Assembly: GCF_013334205.1 (NCBI RefSeq)
Contig: NZ_CP054424.1
Coordinates: forward strand, 1,694,001 to 1,758,000
DNA from: Rhodoferax sp. BAB1
GTDB lineage: Bacteria > Pseudomonadota > Gammaproteobacteria > Burkholderiales > Burkholderiaceae_C
DNA length: 64,000 nt
Reading direction: 5' to 3'
The notes under the pieces were generated by a model that saw only the letters and a program-made list of their open reading frames with translations, was not told where the DNA came from and did not search any database. Shown in pieces: positions 15,868 through 26,994 of the stretch (the first letter of the stretch is position 1; the number at the start of each line of letters is the position of its first letter). The translations under genes were made by a program, and so were the position numbers.

Positions 15868-18800
15868 TCAGCCCACCCAGCGCCGCGCGTTGCGCCAGAT
15901 CTGCATCCAGGGGCTGGGCTGACTCTGGTCCAGCGGCGTCCAGCTCATCTGGATGTTGCGGAACACCCGCTCGGGGTGCGGCATCATGGCCGTGAAACGG
16001 CCGTCGGCCGTGGTCACCGCGGTCAGGCCGCCGGCACTGCCGTTCGGGTTGAACGGGTAGGTATCGGTAGCCGCGCCGCTGTTGTCGACGAAACGCATGG
16101 CGGCGATGGCCTTGCCGGCATCACCGCGATAGGCGAAGTTGGCGTAACCCTCGCCGTGTGCCACGGCGATCGGCAGGCGGCTGCCGGCCATGCCCTGCAG
16201 GAACAGGCTGGGCGAATCGAGCACCTCCACCAGGGACAGGCGCGCCTCGAAGCGCTCGCTGCGGTTGGTGGTGAAACGCGGCCAGTCCTGCGCACCGGGA
16301 ATGATGTCGGCCAGTTCGGCAAACATCTGGCAGCCATTGCACACGCCCAGGCCGAAGGTGTCGGTACGGGCAAAGAAGGCCTGGAACTGCTCGGACAGCC
16401 CCTTGTTGAAGGTGATGGAACGCGCCCAGCCGATGCCGGCCCCCAGCGTGTCGCCATAGCTGAAGCCGCCACAGGCCACCACGCCCTTGAAGTCTTTCAG
16501 GTTCGCACGTCCGCTCTGCAGGTCGGTCATGTGCACGTCATAGGCATCGAAGCCGGCCTCGGTGAAGGCGTAGGCCATCTCCACGTGCGAGTTCACGCCC
16601 TGCTCGCGCAGCACGGCCACTTTCGGCCGGCTGGTGAGCAACGCTGGTGCGAGACCTTGTGCCGGATCAAAGCTCAAATGCACGTGCAGGCCCGGATCGT
16701 TGGGCGCACCGGCGGCGGCGTGTTCCTGGTCGGCGCAGGCCGTGTTGTCACGCTGCTGGTTGATCTTCCAGCTCACGCTGTCCCAGACCTGGTGCAGGTC
16801 GAAAAGTTTGGCAGAGAACACGGCCTTGGCATCGCGCCAGACCTGCAGTTCGCCCACACCCGCGGCAACCGTTCCACCGGCTGGCCGGGTCTTGCCGATC
16901 ACGTGGCTGTGTCTGGACAGACCGTGTTCGCGCAGCACCTGCATCACGGCGTCGCGGTCTTCGCTCTTCACCTGCAGCAGCACGCCCAGTTCCTCGTTGA
17001 ACAGGGCCTTGAGCGTGAGTTCCTCGCGGCGCGCGCCGACCTGGGCCGCCCAGTTCTTGCTGTCGCCGGTGTCCATGCGGCTGTCGGAAATGCCATCGCC
17101 TTCGGTGACCAGCATGTCCACATTCAGGGCCACACCCACGTGGCCGGCAAAGGCCATCTCGGCCGCCGCGGCCAGCAGGCCGCCGTCGCTGCGGTCGTGG
17201 TAGGCCAGGATCCTGCCCTGGGCACGCAGGATGTTGACGGCTTTGATCAGCTGGATCAGGTCCTGCGGGTCGTCCAGGTCCGGCACGGTGTCACCGCTCT
17301 GGTTCAGGGTCTGCGCCAGGATGGAGCCGGCCATGCGGTTCTGGCCCTTGCCCAGATCGACCAGCAGCAGCGTGGTGTCGGCCGTGTTGTCCAGCTGCGG
17401 GGTCAGTGTGCCGCGCACGTCGCCCAGCGTGGCAAAGGCACTGACGATCAGCGAAACCGGCGAGGTGACCTTTTTCTTCTCGTTGCCATCGCTCCACTGC
17501 GTGCGCATGGACAGGCTGTCCTTGCCCACGGGGATGGAGATGCCCAGCGCCGGGCACAGCTCCATGCCCACGGCCTGCACGGTGGCATACAGCGCGGCGT
17601 CCTCACCAGGCTCGCCACAGGCGGCCATCCAGTTGGCCGAGAGCTTGACGCGCGACAGTTCGATGGGTGCGGCCAGCAGGTTGGTGATGGCCTCGGCCAC
17701 GGCCATGCGGCCCGAGGCGGGTGCATCGAGCGCGGCCAGCGGAGTGCGTTCGCCCATGCTCATGGCCTCGCCCTTGAAGCCGGCGTAGTCGGCCAGGGTC
17801 ACGGCCACGTCGGCCACCGGCACCTGCCAGGGGCCGACCATCTGGTCGCGGTGCGTGAGGCCACCCACGGTGCGGTCGCCGATGGTGATCAGAAAGCGCT
17901 TGGAGGCCACGGTGGGGTGGCTCAGCACGTCGATCACGGCTTTTTGCAACTCCACGCCCGTGAGGTCCAGCGCCTTGAAGCTGCGCGCAATCGTCTTGAC
18001 GTCGCGGTGCATCCTGGGCGGTTTGCCCAGCAGCACGTTCATGGGCATGTCGACGGGGGATTCAGCGCCCGCGTCGGCCAGCACCAGCTGGCGCTCTTCG
18101 GTGGCCACGCCGACCACGGCAAAGGGGCAACGCTCGCGTTCGCAGAAAGACCTGAACTGTTCCAGCGACTCGGGCGCAATGGCCATTACATAACGTTCCT
18201 GGCTCTCGTTGCTCCAGATTTCCTTCGGTGCCAGGCCCGACTCTTCGAGCGGCACGGCACGCAGGTCGAAACGCGCACCACGGCCGGCATCGTTGCTCAG
18301 TTCGGGGAAGGCGTTGGACAGGCCGCCGGCACCCACGTCGTGGATGGCCAGGATGGGGTTTTTGTCACCCTGGGCCCAGCAGTGGTTGATGACCTCCTGG
18401 GCGCGGCGCTCGATCTCGGGGTTGCCGCGCTGCACCGAATCAAAGTCCAGCTCGGCCGCGTTGGCGCCGGTGGCCATGGAACTGGCCGCACCGCCGCCCA
18501 TGCCGATGCGCATGCCCGGTCCGCCCAGCTGGATCAGCAGGGTGCCGGCAGGGAATTCGATCTTCTTCGTCTGGTCCGCGTCGATGACACCGACACCGCC
18601 GGCGATCATGATGGGCTTGTGGTAGGCGCGCTGCACCGTGTCCACGTTGCTGGCGACGGTCTGCTCGTACTCGCGGAAATAACCGGCCAGGTTGGGACGG
18701 CCGAACTCGTTGTTGAAGGCCGCACCCCCCAGCGGGCCCTCGGTCATGATCTGTAGCGGGCTGGCGATGTGCTCGGGCTTGCCGCCCGGCTGGTCCGACC

Positions 18801-19863
18801 AGCCGCCCCACAACTTGGAGACGGTGAAGCCGGTCAGGCCGGCCTTGGGCTTGGAGCCACGGCCGGTGGCGCCCTCGTCCCGGATCTCGCCGCCGGCACC
18901 GGTGGAAGCGCCGGGGAAGGGAGAAATGGCGGTCGGGTGGTTGTGCGTCTCGACCTTCATCAGCACGTGATTCACGGCGTCGGTCTTCTGGTAATTCGGC
19001 GCCGCGCCTGGCCCCATGCGGGCCACGAAGCGCTCGACGCTATTGCCTTCCATGATGGAGGCATTGTCCGAATAGGCCACCACCGTGTGCTGAGGGGCGA
19101 GCTGGTGCGTGTTGCGGATCATGCCGAACATGCTGCGCGTCTGGCGCACGCCATCGATGCTGAAATCGGCGTTGAAGATTTTGTGGCGGCAATGTTCGCT
19201 GTTGGCCTGGGCGAACATCATGAGCTCGACGTCGGTCGGGTTGCGCTTCAGGTCCTTGAAGGCCTTCTCCAGGTACTCGATCTCGTCCTCGGCCAGGGCC
19301 AGGCCGAACTGCACATTGGCCTGCTCCAGCGCGGCACGGCCCCCGCCCAGGACGTCCACGTGTTCCATGGGGGCCGGGTGCAGTTCGGTGAACAGGGCGC
19401 AGGCCTCGGCACGGGTGGCCACGGCGCTTTCGGTCATGCGGTCGTGCAGCAGCGCGGCGACCTGGCCCAGCTGTTCCGGCGTCAGGGCCGGCTTGCCCAG
19501 CAGGCCGGGTTTGAGCGTCAGGCGGTACTCGACCACGCGCTCCACGCGGTGCACGGCCAGGCCGCAGTTGTGGGCGATGTCGGTGGCCTTGGAGGCCCAG
19601 GGCGAGACCGTGCCCAGGCGCGGCGCCACCACCACCAGCGGGCCCTCGACCGGGCCGGCGTAGGGGTCGCCGTAGCTCAGCAGGGCGGCCAGTTGCTGCT
19701 TCAGTTCGGCCGCCGGCTCGGCATCACAGGCCACCAGATGCACATAACGCGCGGCGATGCCGCTGATCCTGTCGTGGATGGCCTGCAGACGGGGCAGGAG
19801 CTGCTGGACGCGAAAGGGGCTGAGGGCGCTGCCGCCTTCGAAAGAGGAGATGTGCAGGGTCAC
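15868..19863 (-). CDS. purL: PurL, phosphoribosylformylglycinamidine synthase (large single-chain form)
   Basis: FGAM synthase of purine synthesis: FGAR + glutamine + ATP to FGAM. The 1331-residue protein is the fused large form of gamma/beta-proteobacteria: N-terminal PurS-like domain (about 1-150), linker, two AIRS-type ATP domains, and a C-terminal class I glutamine amidotransferase (about 1060-1331) with nucleophile Cys1175 in GVCNGCQMF and the PHPERVFRN end. Tandem motifs [17 protein letters not shown] and VPVGKD-like [12 protein letters not shown] support it. The start codon is GTG at 19863, giving [18 protein letters not shown], the usual beginning. It is divergent from map. Confidence 0.97.
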   Translation of the reverse strand: MTLHISSFEGGSALSPFRVQQLLPRLQAIHDRISGIAARYVHLVACDAEPAAELKQQLAALLSYGDPYAGPVEGPLVVVAPRLGTVSPWASKATDIAHNCGLAVHRVERVVEYRLTLKPGLLGKPALTPEQLGQVAALLHDRMTESAVATRAEACALFTELHPAPMEHVDVLGGGRAALEQANVQFGLALAEDEIEYLEKAFKDLKRNPTDVELMMFAQANSEHCRHKIFNADFSIDGVRQTRSMFGMIRNTHQLAPQHTVVAYSDNASIMEGNSVERFVARMGPGAAPNYQKTDAVNHVLMKVETHNHPTAISPFPGASTGAGGEIRDEGATGRGSKPKAGLTGFTVSKLWGGWSDQPGGKPEHIASPLQIMTEGPLGGAAFNNEFGRPNLAGYFREYEQTVASNVDTVQRAYHKPIMIAGGVGVIDADQTKKIEFPAGTLLIQLGGPGMRIGMGGGAASSMATGANAAELDFDSVQRGNPEIERRAQEVINHCWAQGDKNPILAIHDVGAGGLSNAFPELSNDAGRGARFDLRAVPLEESGLAPKEIWSNESQERYVMAIAPESLEQFRSFCERERCPFAVVGVATEERQLVLADAGAESPVDMPMNVLLGKPPRMHRDVKTIARSFKALDLTGVELQKAVIDVLSHPTVASKRFLITIGDRTVGGLTHRDQMVGPWQVPVADVAVTLADYAGFKGEAMSMGERTPLAALDAPASGRMAVAEAITNLLAAPIELSRVKLSANWMAACGEPGEDAALYATVQAVGMELCPALGISIPVGKDSLSMRTQWSDGNEKKKVTSPVSLIVSAFATLGDVRGTLTPQLDNTADTTLLLVDLGKGQNRMAGSILAQTLNQSGDTVPDLDDPQDLIQLIKAVNILRAQGRILAYHDRSDGGLLAAAAEMAFAGHVGVALNVDMLVTEGDGISDSRMDTGDSKNWAAQVGARREELTLKALFNEELGVLLQVKSEDRDAVMQVLREHGLSRHSHVIGKTRPAGGTVAAGVGELQVWRDAKAVFSAKLFDLHQVWDSVSWKINQQRDNTACADQEHAAAGAPNDPGLHVHLSFDPAQGLAPALLTSRPKVAVLREQGVNSHVEMAYAFTEAGFDAYDVHMTDLQSGRANLKDFKGVVACGGFSYGDTLGAGIGWARSITFNKGLSEQFQAFFARTDTFGLGVCNGCQMFAELADIIPGAQDWPRFTTNRSERFEARLSLVEVLDSPSLFLQGMAGSRLPIAVAHGEGYANFAYRGDAGKAIAAMRFVDNSGAATDTYPFNPNGSAGGLTAVTTADGRFTAMMPHPERVFRNIQMSWTPLDQSQPSPWMQIWRNARRWVG

Positions 19864-19964
19864 GGGGGTGGCCTAGAGGGAGGAAGATCCGGGGGGAAAG
19901 GCCAAATTTTACTTCCACCCCAGCCCGGATCAGGCCGTAACCGGCATGAAACCGCCGCGGATGG

Positions 19965-19970
19965 GATAAT
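19965..19970 (+). promoter_or_regulatory. Putative extended -10 box of map, leaderless spacing
   Basis: TGGGATAAT ends eight bases before the map ATG; TGn precedes GATAAT as in extended -10 promoters. No Shine-Dalgarno sequence lies between, so the message may start at or next to the ATG. The same GGGATAATTCC string occurs at the same distance before dapC. Confidence 0.45.
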
Positions 19971-19978
19971 TCCGCCCC

Positions 19979-20791
19979 ATGACGATCACCTACAAAGACG
20001 AAGCCGGAATCGCCGGCATGCGCCTGGCCTGCCGGCTGGCGGCCGAAGTGCTGGACTACCTGACCCCCCACGTGAAACCCGGCATCACCACCGGCGAGAT
20101 CGACCGCCTGGCGGCCGAATGCATGAAAGCCCAGGGCACGACCTCCGCCACCCTGGGTTACCAGCCCCCGGGTTATCCGCCCTTCCCGGCCTCGCTGTGC
20201 ACCTCGATCAACCATGTGGTCTGCCACGGCATCCCCGGCGACAAGGTGCTCAAGAAAGGCGACATCGTCAACATCGACGTCACCGTCATCAAGGATGGCT
20301 GGTTCGGCGACACCAGCCGCATGTTCATCGTCGGCGACGCTTCCATTGCCGCCAAACGCCTGTGCTCCTTCACCTACGAGGCCATGTGGCACGGCATCGA
20401 GCAGGTCAAGCCCGGCGCCCACCTGGGCGACATCGGCTGGGCCATCCAGAAATTTGCCGAAAGCAACGGTTTTTCCGTGGTGCGCGAGTTCTGCGGCCAT
20501 GGCATCGGCCAGGTCTTCCACGAGGAGCCGCAGGTGCTGCACTACGGCAAGCCCGGCACGCTGGACGAACTCGTCCCCGGCATGACCTTCACCATCGAGC
20601 CCATGATCAATGCCGGCCGCCGCGACATCAAGGAGCTGGGCGACGGCTGGACCATCGTCACCAAGGACCACTCGCTCTCGGCCCAGTGGGAACACACGGT
20701 GCTGGTCACGCCCACCGGCTACGAGGTGCTGACGCTGTCAGCCGGCAGCCCGCCGCCGCCGGCCTTCGTGAAAACCGCAGCCCTGGCCTGA
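19979..20791 (+). CDS. map: Map, type I methionine aminopeptidase
   Basis: Map removes the initiator methionine from nascent proteins in the cytoplasm, using two divalent metals. The 270-residue protein shows the pita-bread fold signatures: [33 protein letters not shown] (metal aspartates), [19 protein letters not shown] (metal histidine), TIEPMINAG (metal glutamate) and [11 protein letters not shown] (last glutamate). It lies 20 bp before glnD, so the two are probably cotranscribed. The upstream region holds a GATAAT box next to the start and no ribosome-binding site. Confidence 0.97.
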   Translation: MTITYKDEAGIAGMRLACRLAAEVLDYLTPHVKPGITTGEIDRLAAECMKAQGTTSATLGYQPPGYPPFPASLCTSINHVVCHGIPGDKVLKKGDIVNIDVTVIKDGWFGDTSRMFIVGDASIAAKRLCSFTYEAMWHGIEQVKPGAHLGDIGWAIQKFAESNGFSVVREFCGHGIGQVFHEEPQVLHYGKPGTLDELVPGMTFTIEPMINAGRRDIKELGDGWTIVTKDHSLSAQWEHTVLVTPTGYEVLTLSAGSPPPPAFVKTAALA

Positions 20792-20810
20792 TTCCTGCAT
20801 CCTCGTCGCC

Positions 20811-23402
20811 ATGCTAGCGACCCCCCAAATGCTCAGGGAGCAGTACCGCTCCCGCAAGGCCGAACTGCTGCGCAACGTCAGCGACAGCGGTGCATCCACC
20901 CGTGGCGTGCACGCCGCCCTGCGCCAGCTCACGCGCCTGGCCGACGACACGCTCAAGACCCTCTGGCAACAGGCGGGCTACGGCCCCGGTCCGGCGCTGG
21001 TCGCTGTCGGCGGCTTCGGCCGCGGTGAGCTGTTCCCCTACTCGGACATCGACGTATTGCTGCTGCTGCCCGAAGGTCAGTCACCCGACAGCGACGAGGC
21101 ACTGCGCCAGCGCATCGAGACCTTCATCAGCAGCTGCTGGGACGCCGGCCTGGAAATCGGCTCCAGCGTGCGCACGGTCGACGACTGCCTGGCCGAGGCG
21201 GCCAAGGACGTCACGGTGCAGACGGCGCTGCTGGAGTCGCGCCTGATCTGCGGCAACGCGGCCCTGTTCAAGGATTTCCGCTGGCGCTTTCGCCAGGCGC
21301 TGGACGCGCGCGCCTTCTTCGTCGCCAAGACGCTGGAGATGCAGCAGCGCCACAGCAAGTTCGAGGACACGCCCTACGCGCTGGAGCCCAACTGCAAGGA
21401 ATCCCCCGGCGGCCTGCGCGACCTGCAGATCATCCTCTGGGTGGCGCAGGCGGCCGGCTACGGCAAGTCCTGGGACGAGCTGGCCCGCACCGGCCTGGCC
21501 ACGCCCTTCGAGGTGCGCCAGCTCAAGCGCAACGAGGCCATGCTGGAGCTCATCCGCCTGCGCCTGCACCTGGTGGCCGGCCGGCGCGAAGACCGCCTGG
21601 TGTTCGACCTGCAGACCGCCGTGGCCAACAGCTTCGGCTACAGCTCGGACCAGATGGAGGTCAAGACCCGGGTGCGCGCCAGCGAAGCGCTGATGCGCCA
21701 CTACTACTGGGCCGCCAAGGCCGTCACCCAGCTCAACCAGATCCTGCTGCTCAACATCGAGGAGCGGCTCAACCCGCGCACCCAGGCGCCGCGCGCCATC
21801 AACGAGCGTTTCCTGGACAAGGGCGGCCTGATCGAAGTCGCCAGCGACGACCTCTACCAGCGCGAACCGCACGCCATCCTGGAGACTTTCCTGGTCTACC
21901 AGACCACCGAGGGTGCCAAGGGCCTGTCGGCGCGCACCCTGCGCGCGCTGTACAACGCGCGCGGCCTGATGACGGCCAAATTCCGGCGGGACCCGGTGAA
22001 CCGGCGGACCTTCATGGACATCCTGCAGCAGCCGCACGGCATCACGCACGCCATGCGCCTGATGAACCAGACCTCGGTGCTGGGGCGCTACCTCTGGATC
22101 TTCCGGCGCATCGTCGGCCAGATGCAGCACGACCTGTTCCACGTCTACACGGTGGACCAGCACATCCTGATGGTGCTGCGCAATGTGCGGCGCTTCTTCC
22201 TGGCCGAGCACGCGCACGAATACCCCTTCTGCTCGCAGCTGGGCGCCGGCTGGGACAAGCCCTGGATCCTCTACGCGGCCGCGCTTTTCCACGACATCGC
22301 CAAGGGCCGCGGCGGCGACCACTCCGACCTGGGCGCTGCCGAAGTGCGGCGCTTTGCCAGCCAGCACGGCATCAGCCGCGAGGACGCGCGCCTGATCGAG
22401 TTCCTGGTGCGCGAGCACCTGTCCATGAGTCGCATCGCGCAGAAGTCCGACCTGAGCGACCCCGACGTCATTGCCGCCTTTGCCAGACAGGTCGGCAACG
22501 AGCGTTACCTGACCGCCCTGTACCTGCTGACGGTGGCCGACATCCGCGGCACCAGCCCAAAGGTCTGGAACGCCTGGAAAGGCAAGCTGCTGGAAGACCT
22601 GTACCGCTACACCCTGCGCACCCTGGGCGGCCACGCGCCTTCGCCGGACGCCGAGGTCGAGGCGCACAAGCGCGAGGCCCTGGTCCAGCTGGCCCTGCAC
22701 AGCCTGCCGTTTGAGGCGCACAAAAAGCTGTGGGACACGCTGGACGTGAGTTATTTCATGCGCCACGATGCCGACGACATCGCCTGGCACACCCGTCACA
22801 TCTCCCGCTTTGTCGGCACCGACCAGCCCATCGTGCGTGCGCGCCGCTCGCCCGCGGGCGAGGGCCTGCAGGTGCTGGTCTACACCCCGGACCAGCCCGA
22901 TCTGTTCGCGCGCATCTGCGGTTATTTCGACCAGGGCGGCTTCAGCATCCTGGACGCGCGCATCCACACGGCACGCAACGGCTACGCGCTCGACACCTTC
23001 CAGGTGGTCTCGCCCGGCCTGCACGACCATTACCGCGAGATGAGCAGCATGGTCGAGTCCGAACTGGCGCGCGCCATCGCCGAGGCCTCCCCCCTGCCCG
23101 AACCCAGCCGCGGCCGCCTCTCGCGCCGCGTCAAGAGTTTCCCCGTCACGCCGCGTGTCAGCCTCAAGCCCGACGAGAAGGCACAACGCTGGCTGCTCAG
23201 CATCTCGGCCAGCGACCAGACCGGCCTGCTCTACAAGGTGGCGCGTGTGCTGGCGCGATACCGCATCAACCTGCAGCTGGCCAAGGTCAACACCCTGGGC
23301 GAGCGTGTGGACGACACCTTCCTGATCAGCGGCGACGCCTTGCAGAACAACCGCGCCCAGATCGCCATCGAGACCGAGCTGCTGGACGTGCTGGCGTCCT
23401 GA
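20811..23402 (+). CDS. glnD: GlnD, bifunctional PII uridylyltransferase/uridylyl-removing enzyme
   Basis: GlnD senses glutamine and adds UMP to, or removes it from, PII proteins, controlling nitrogen assimilation. The 863-residue protein has the nucleotidyltransferase motif [15 protein letters not shown] (67-81), the [12 protein letters not shown] segment, an HD hydrolase domain with [17 protein letters not shown] (near residue 490), and two C-terminal ACT domains (about 680-760 and 790-860) that bind glutamine. Length and layout match the E. coli enzyme. It follows map by 20 bp and ends six bases from the convergent def gene. PII targets are outside the window. Confidence 0.96.
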   Translation: MLATPQMLREQYRSRKAELLRNVSDSGASTRGVHAALRQLTRLADDTLKTLWQQAGYGPGPALVAVGGFGRGELFPYSDIDVLLLLPEGQSPDSDEALRQRIETFISSCWDAGLEIGSSVRTVDDCLAEAAKDVTVQTALLESRLICGNAALFKDFRWRFRQALDARAFFVAKTLEMQQRHSKFEDTPYALEPNCKESPGGLRDLQIILWVAQAAGYGKSWDELARTGLATPFEVRQLKRNEAMLELIRLRLHLVAGRREDRLVFDLQTAVANSFGYSSDQMEVKTRVRASEALMRHYYWAAKAVTQLNQILLLNIEERLNPRTQAPRAINERFLDKGGLIEVASDDLYQREPHAILETFLVYQTTEGAKGLSARTLRALYNARGLMTAKFRRDPVNRRTFMDILQQPHGITHAMRLMNQTSVLGRYLWIFRRIVGQMQHDLFHVYTVDQHILMVLRNVRRFFLAEHAHEYPFCSQLGAGWDKPWILYAAALFHDIAKGRGGDHSDLGAAEVRRFASQHGISREDARLIEFLVREHLSMSRIAQKSDLSDPDVIAAFARQVGNERYLTALYLLTVADIRGTSPKVWNAWKGKLLEDLYRYTLRTLGGHAPSPDAEVEAHKREALVQLALHSLPFEAHKKLWDTLDVSYFMRHDADDIAWHTRHISRFVGTDQPIVRARRSPAGEGLQVLVYTPDQPDLFARICGYFDQGGFSILDARIHTARNGYALDTFQVVSPGLHDHYREMSSMVESELARAIAEASPLPEPSRGRLSRRVKSFPVTPRVSLKPDEKAQRWLLSISASDQTGLLYKVARVLARYRINLQLAKVNTLGERVDDTFLISGDALQNNRAQIAIETELLDVLAS

Positions 23403-23408
23403 CCGGGC

Positions 23409-23948
23409 TCAGTCGTCCTGCCCGGCGTCCAGCCCCGGAAACAGCACCTCGGTAAAACCGAACTGCGTGAAATCCCGCACCCGCATGGGGTAGAGCTTGC
23501 CGATCAGGTGGTCGCACTCGTGCTGCACCACACGGGCGTGGAAGCCCTCCACCGTGCGATCGATAGGGTCCCCATAGGGGTCGAAGCCCGTGTAGCGGAT
23601 TCTTGCGTAGCGCGGCACCAAACCCCGCAGGCCCGGCACCGACAGGCAGCCCTCCCAGCCCAGTTGCTCCTCCTCGCCCAGCGGCGTGATGACCGGATTG
23701 CACAGCACGGTGCGTGGCACCACGGGTGCGTCGGGATAACGCGGGTTGAACGCCCCGCTGCCGAAGATCACCAGCTGCAGGTCCACACCGATCTGCGGCG
23801 CCGCCAGGCCAGCGCCGTTGGCCGCCGCCATAGTGTCGAGCAGGTCGGTGACCAGCAGGTGCAGGGCATCGCTGTCGAAGTCGGTCACGGGCTGGGCCAC
23901 ACGCAGCAGGCGCGGGTCGCCCATCTTGAGGATGTCACGGACGGTCAT
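23409..23948 (-). CDS. def: Def, peptide deformylase
   Basis: Def removes the formyl group from new proteins before methionine aminopeptidase acts; map is nearby at 20 kb. The 179-residue metalloenzyme carries the three family motifs: [20 protein letters not shown] (metal cysteine) and [13 protein letters not shown] (HExxH-type metal histidines, here HECDH). The first gene base lies only 22 bp from the edge of a 340-bp structured repeat, so its promoter must lie in or across that repeat. It converges with glnD. The usual partner fmt is not adjacent. Confidence 0.95.
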   Translation of the reverse strand: MTVRDILKMGDPRLLRVAQPVTDFDSDALHLLVTDLLDTMAAANGAGLAAPQIGVDLQLVIFGSGAFNPRYPDAPVVPRTVLCNPVITPLGEEEQLGWEGCLSVPGLRGLVPRYARIRYTGFDPYGDPIDRTVEGFHARVVQHECDHLIGKLYPMRVRDFTQFGFTEVLFPGLDAGQDD

Positions 23949-23970
23949 GGTGCAAACAGGAATTGAAGCC

Positions 23971-24310
23971 CTAAGAGCCTATTTACGATCCCGCAGGGGC
24001 CGCGCAAGCACCTTGCCGGGATGGGATGCAAGGCGCAAAACGAAGCTGGGCTGACGCCCAGCGAGGCTTTGCAACGCCGCAGACCGCCCGGCAAGGTGCT
24101 TGCCCTTCGGGTTGGGGCGCCGCAAACGCGGTCGCGTTTGCGTCCTGCCCAGGGCAAATGCCCGAGGCACAGCCGGCCGGCTGTGCCAGCGGGCGATTTG
24201 CCCACCAAATCCCTTGCATGGGCATGAGCCCATGCAGCGTGATCTTGGCGGTCAACTCATCCCGATTGCGCCCCAACGCGACCCCTGCGGGATCATAAAC
24301 AGGCTCTCAG
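23971..24310. mobile_element. MITE-like non-coding element with 30-bp terminal inverted repeats and nested hairpins
   Basis: The left end reads CTAAGAGCCTATTTACGATC, then CCGCAGGGG; the right end, reverse-complemented, reads CTGAGAGCCTGTTTATGATC, then CCGCAGGGG. The outer ~30 bp match with only about four differences. Inside are nested palindromes: CAAGCACCTTGCCGGG (24007) with its exact complement near 24089; GCTGGGC/GCCCAGC; CGCAAACGCG/CGCGTTTGCG; GCACAGCCGGCCGGCTGTGC (perfect 20-bp palindrome); GGCAAAT...ATTTGCC; GCATGGGC/GCCCATGC. No transposase frame is present. It fills the space between divergent def and the DUF454 gene. The transposon family is not recognised. Confidence 0.78.
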
Positions 24311-24334
24311 CATAAGGCCACGGCACAATCGGGC

Positions 24335-24757
24335 ATGCCCCTGCCACCTCCGCCTGCTCCCCGCCGCCTGCCCCTGGTCCGCTGGCTCTACCTCAGCCTG
24401 GCCCTGCTGTGCCTGGCGCTGGGGGTGATCGGCATCTTCCTGCCCGTGCTGCCGACCACGCCCTTCATCCTGCTCTCGGCCTGGGCGGCGGCCCGCAGTT
24501 CACCACGCCTGCTGGCCTGGCTGGAAAACCACACGGCTTTCGGCCCCATGATCCGCGACTGGCGCCGCGGGGGCGTGGTGCGGCGCCACGCCAAATGGGC
24601 CGCCACCGTGGTCATGGGCGCCAGTGCCCTCTACCTGCTGCTGGCCGTGCGCCCCCTGTGGGCCTCGGGGCTGGCCATCGCCTGCATGGCCACCGTGCTG
24701 CAGTGGCTGTGGCGGCGTCCGGAACGTTTTGCCGACGAGCCGCCGTCGGGCAACTGA
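24335..24757 (+). CDS. YbaN/DUF454 family inner-membrane protein
   Basis: A 140-residue membrane protein. It shows the family signature VLGxxGxxLPxLPTTPFILLSAWAAARSS (here GVIGIFLPVLPTTPFILLS), the FGPMIRDWRRGGVVRRHAKW loop and two C-terminal helices (about 88-104, 108-125) after two N-terminal ones. E. coli YbaN is the best-known member; the function is not established. It starts 24 bp to the right of the structured repeat and is divergent from def. CACAAT lies five bases before the ATG but this is too close for a standard leaderless start. Confidence 0.85.
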   Translation: MPLPPPPAPRRLPLVRWLYLSLALLCLALGVIGIFLPVLPTTPFILLSAWAAARSSPRLLAWLENHTAFGPMIRDWRRGGVVRRHAKWAATVVMGASALYLLLAVRPLWASGLAIACMATVLQWLWRRPERFADEPPSGN

Positions 24758-24765
24758 GCGCAGAC

Positions 24766-26349
24766 TCAGTTCAGCCGGAACGTCGCCACAATGCCGGCCA
24801 GGCGCTGCGCCTGATCCTTCAGGCTCTCGGCCGCGGCGGTGGACTGCTCCACCAGCGCGGCGTTCTGCTGCGTCATCTCGTCGAGCTGACCGACGGCCTG
24901 GTTCATCTTGGCGATGCCCTGATTCTGTTCCGCAGACGCCGCACTGATGCCGGCAATCATGTCGGTGACCCGCTGCACACTGGCCACGATGTCGCTCATG
25001 GTGTTGCCGGCATCGTGCACCAGCCGCGCACCGGCCCCGACCTTGCCCACGCTCGCGTCGATCAGGGTCTTGATCTCGCGTGCCGCTTCGGCCGAGCGCT
25101 GGGCCAGGCTGCGCACCTCGGACGCCACCACGGCAAAACCGCGCCCCTGTTCCCCCGCGCGCGCGGCTTCCACCGCAGCATTGAGCGCCAGGATATTGGT
25201 CTGGAAGGCGATGCCGTCGATCACGCTGATGATGCTGGCGATCTGGCTGGAGCTGTGGTTGATCTCGTCCATGGTCGTCACCACCTGCGCCACCACCGCG
25301 CCGCCGCGCTGCGCCACCTCGGTCGACGTGGTGGCCAGCTGGCTGGCCGTGCGTGCCGACTCGGCCGATTGCTGCACCGTGCCGGTGAGCTGCTCCATGG
25401 AAGACGCCGTCTCCTGCAGGCTGCTGGCCGCCTGCTCCGTGCGTTGCGCCAGGTCGGCGTTGCCGCTGGCCACTTCGCCGCTGGCATGGCTGATCTGGGT
25501 CGTGGCCTCGCTGATGTCGGTAAAGGCCTGGCGCAGCTTCTGCTGCATCAGGGACAGGCGACGCAGCATGGAGCCGATCTCGTCCTCGCGCGTGCTCTGG
25601 AAGCTGTGCGTGAGATCACCCTGGGCGATCTTGTCGGCGATCTGCACTGCATCGTGCATGGGTCGGGTGATGGCACGTGTGGTCAGCCAGGCAATCAGCA
25701 CGCCGGCAGCCAGGGCAATGGCGCAGATGACGAGCAGCAGCACCTGCGCCTGGCGCACGTTGTCCGCCAGCTCATGCGTGGCCGTGGTGCTGGCCGCCTT
25801 CAGGTGGACCGTCAGTTCGTCCAGGGTCTTGATCATCGACAGCGCCAGCGGCACCAGCTCGGCCTCCACACGCTTGCCGCCTTCGCCCATCTGGATGTCG
25901 TCGCGGATGTTCGCGCGCAAGGCCACGAACCGGTTGCGCGCATCGTTGACCTTCGTGATCAGGGCCGCCACCGCAGGCTCATCCGAAATGGCCACCACCT
26001 TTTTCTGCAGCTCCACCGTCGCTGTTGCCGTGGCGGACATCTCGGCATTCAGCTGGCTCAGCACGCCTTCCATGCGGCCACGCACGGCCTCGTCGTCGCC
26101 GATGGCGGCATCGAGGCGGGTGGCGGTCAGGGCCCGGTCCAGATTGGTACGCACCAGGGCCGACCACTCCTGCACCAGCACCAGCCGCTCGGTATGGCGT
26201 TCGTTGTCGGCGTTGTGGGACTGGATGCGCCAGAGCTGCAGCACGGTGGCCACCAGCATCAGGACCATGAGCGCCAGGATGACACCGAAACCGGCACCCA
26301 GACGGGCGCCGATGCGCTTGAATTGCCACGAAGCCAGCCGTGAATTCAT
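24766..26349 (-). CDS. Methyl-accepting chemotaxis protein
   Basis: A 527-residue transmembrane chemoreceptor that would signal through CheW/CheA. Layout: TM1 (about 12-34), a four-helix-bundle periplasmic sensor (about 35-185), TM2 (about 188-208), HAMP (about 210-262, [21 protein letters not shown]) and a long signalling coiled coil. The hairpin tip carries [34 protein letters not shown], the hallmark of the class. There is no CheR-tethering NWETF-like tail. The ATG at 26349 follows AAGGAA by about ten bases; a longer in-frame start at 26415 lacks support. No other chemotaxis gene is near. Confidence 0.94.
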   Translation of the reverse strand: MNSRLASWQFKRIGARLGAGFGVILALMVLMLVATVLQLWRIQSHNADNERHTERLVLVQEWSALVRTNLDRALTATRLDAAIGDDEAVRGRMEGVLSQLNAEMSATATATVELQKKVVAISDEPAVAALITKVNDARNRFVALRANIRDDIQMGEGGKRVEAELVPLALSMIKTLDELTVHLKAASTTATHELADNVRQAQVLLLVICAIALAAGVLIAWLTTRAITRPMHDAVQIADKIAQGDLTHSFQSTREDEIGSMLRRLSLMQQKLRQAFTDISEATTQISHASGEVASGNADLAQRTEQAASSLQETASSMEQLTGTVQQSAESARTASQLATTSTEVAQRGGAVVAQVVTTMDEINHSSSQIASIISVIDGIAFQTNILALNAAVEAARAGEQGRGFAVVASEVRSLAQRSAEAAREIKTLIDASVGKVGAGARLVHDAGNTMSDIVASVQRVTDMIAGISAASAEQNQGIAKMNQAVGQLDEMTQQNAALVEQSTAAAESLKDQAQRLAGIVATFRLN

Positions 26350-26553
26350 AGGGGGCATTTCCTTTTTATTGTCCTGCCGCGAGTGGGCCATAAGGTGTGA
26401 GCTGTCCGACACCATGCGCAGAGCCTAGCGCACCTTTCGGTTTTCGGCAAAAAATGCAAAGATCTGAAACCAACTCAGCCCTGCAGACTGCGCCTCTTCG
26501 GACTTCTGTTTCCCTAAGGAGGCTGATCGGATTGCACTGCACCATCGGGTTTC

Positions 26554-26994
26554 TCATGGCTTGGGTGCGCGGCCGACGCTCTCCACCCAGCGTATGCCCA
26601 GGAAGCCGCTGCGCTGCCAAATCTCGATGCGCTCGCCCTTTTGCATCCGTTGGTAGAAATCACCGGAGACTTGCAGTCGCTCCGTATCGTTCAGCGACGT
26701 CCAGTCCTGCCCGGTCCATCCCGGCACGTGCAGGTAGTAACGCGTACCGCTTTTTCTGGACTTGCTGATCGTCTTGTCCACAACCCTCGCTTCGTAGCGA
26801 TGCGCGGACGAAGTGTCGAGATCCATATTGAGATCACGGATCTCGGTAAAGGCGGTCAGCAGGGCGCCAAGTGCACCGACCAGAACGATTTCAATCAGCA
26901 CCAAATGCGTACGGGCCGTGCGCCCTAACAAGAAAATAGCCAGGACAATCAAGGCTGCGACGATTGCCGCCCCCCGAACGCCGCGTAAGTCCAC
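26554..26994 (-). CDS. Small membrane protein with two N-terminal helices, unrecognised
   Basis: A 146-residue protein with two hydrophobic helices (about 7-24 and 30-48) and a soluble tail rich in charged residues: RYEARVVDKTISKSRKSGTRYYLHVPGW, then YQRMQKGERIEIWQRSGFLGIRWVESV. The tail resembles the small beta domain seen in DUF3592-type membrane proteins, but I would not name it. The only start that includes the first helix is GTG at 26994, which overlaps the end of the upstream gene by 46 bp. It is probably expressed with that gene as a pair. Confidence 0.55.
   Translation of the reverse strand: MDLRGVRGAAIVAALIVLAIFLLGRTARTHLVLIEIVLVGALGALLTAFTEIRDLNMDLDTSSAHRYEARVVDKTISKSRKSGTRYYLHVPGWTGQDWTSLNDTERLQVSGDFYQRMQKGERIEIWQRSGFLGIRWVESVGRAPKP

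Noticed and set aside
15976..18756. A 926-codon open frame antisense to purL
   Set aside because: purL is fully conserved on the other strand, and the His/Gly/Ala-rich product has no domain pattern.
23945..24315. Several overlapping open frames on both strands in the structured repeat
   Set aside because: Open frames in nearly all six readings come from GC-rich palindromes; none has a domain or consistent start.
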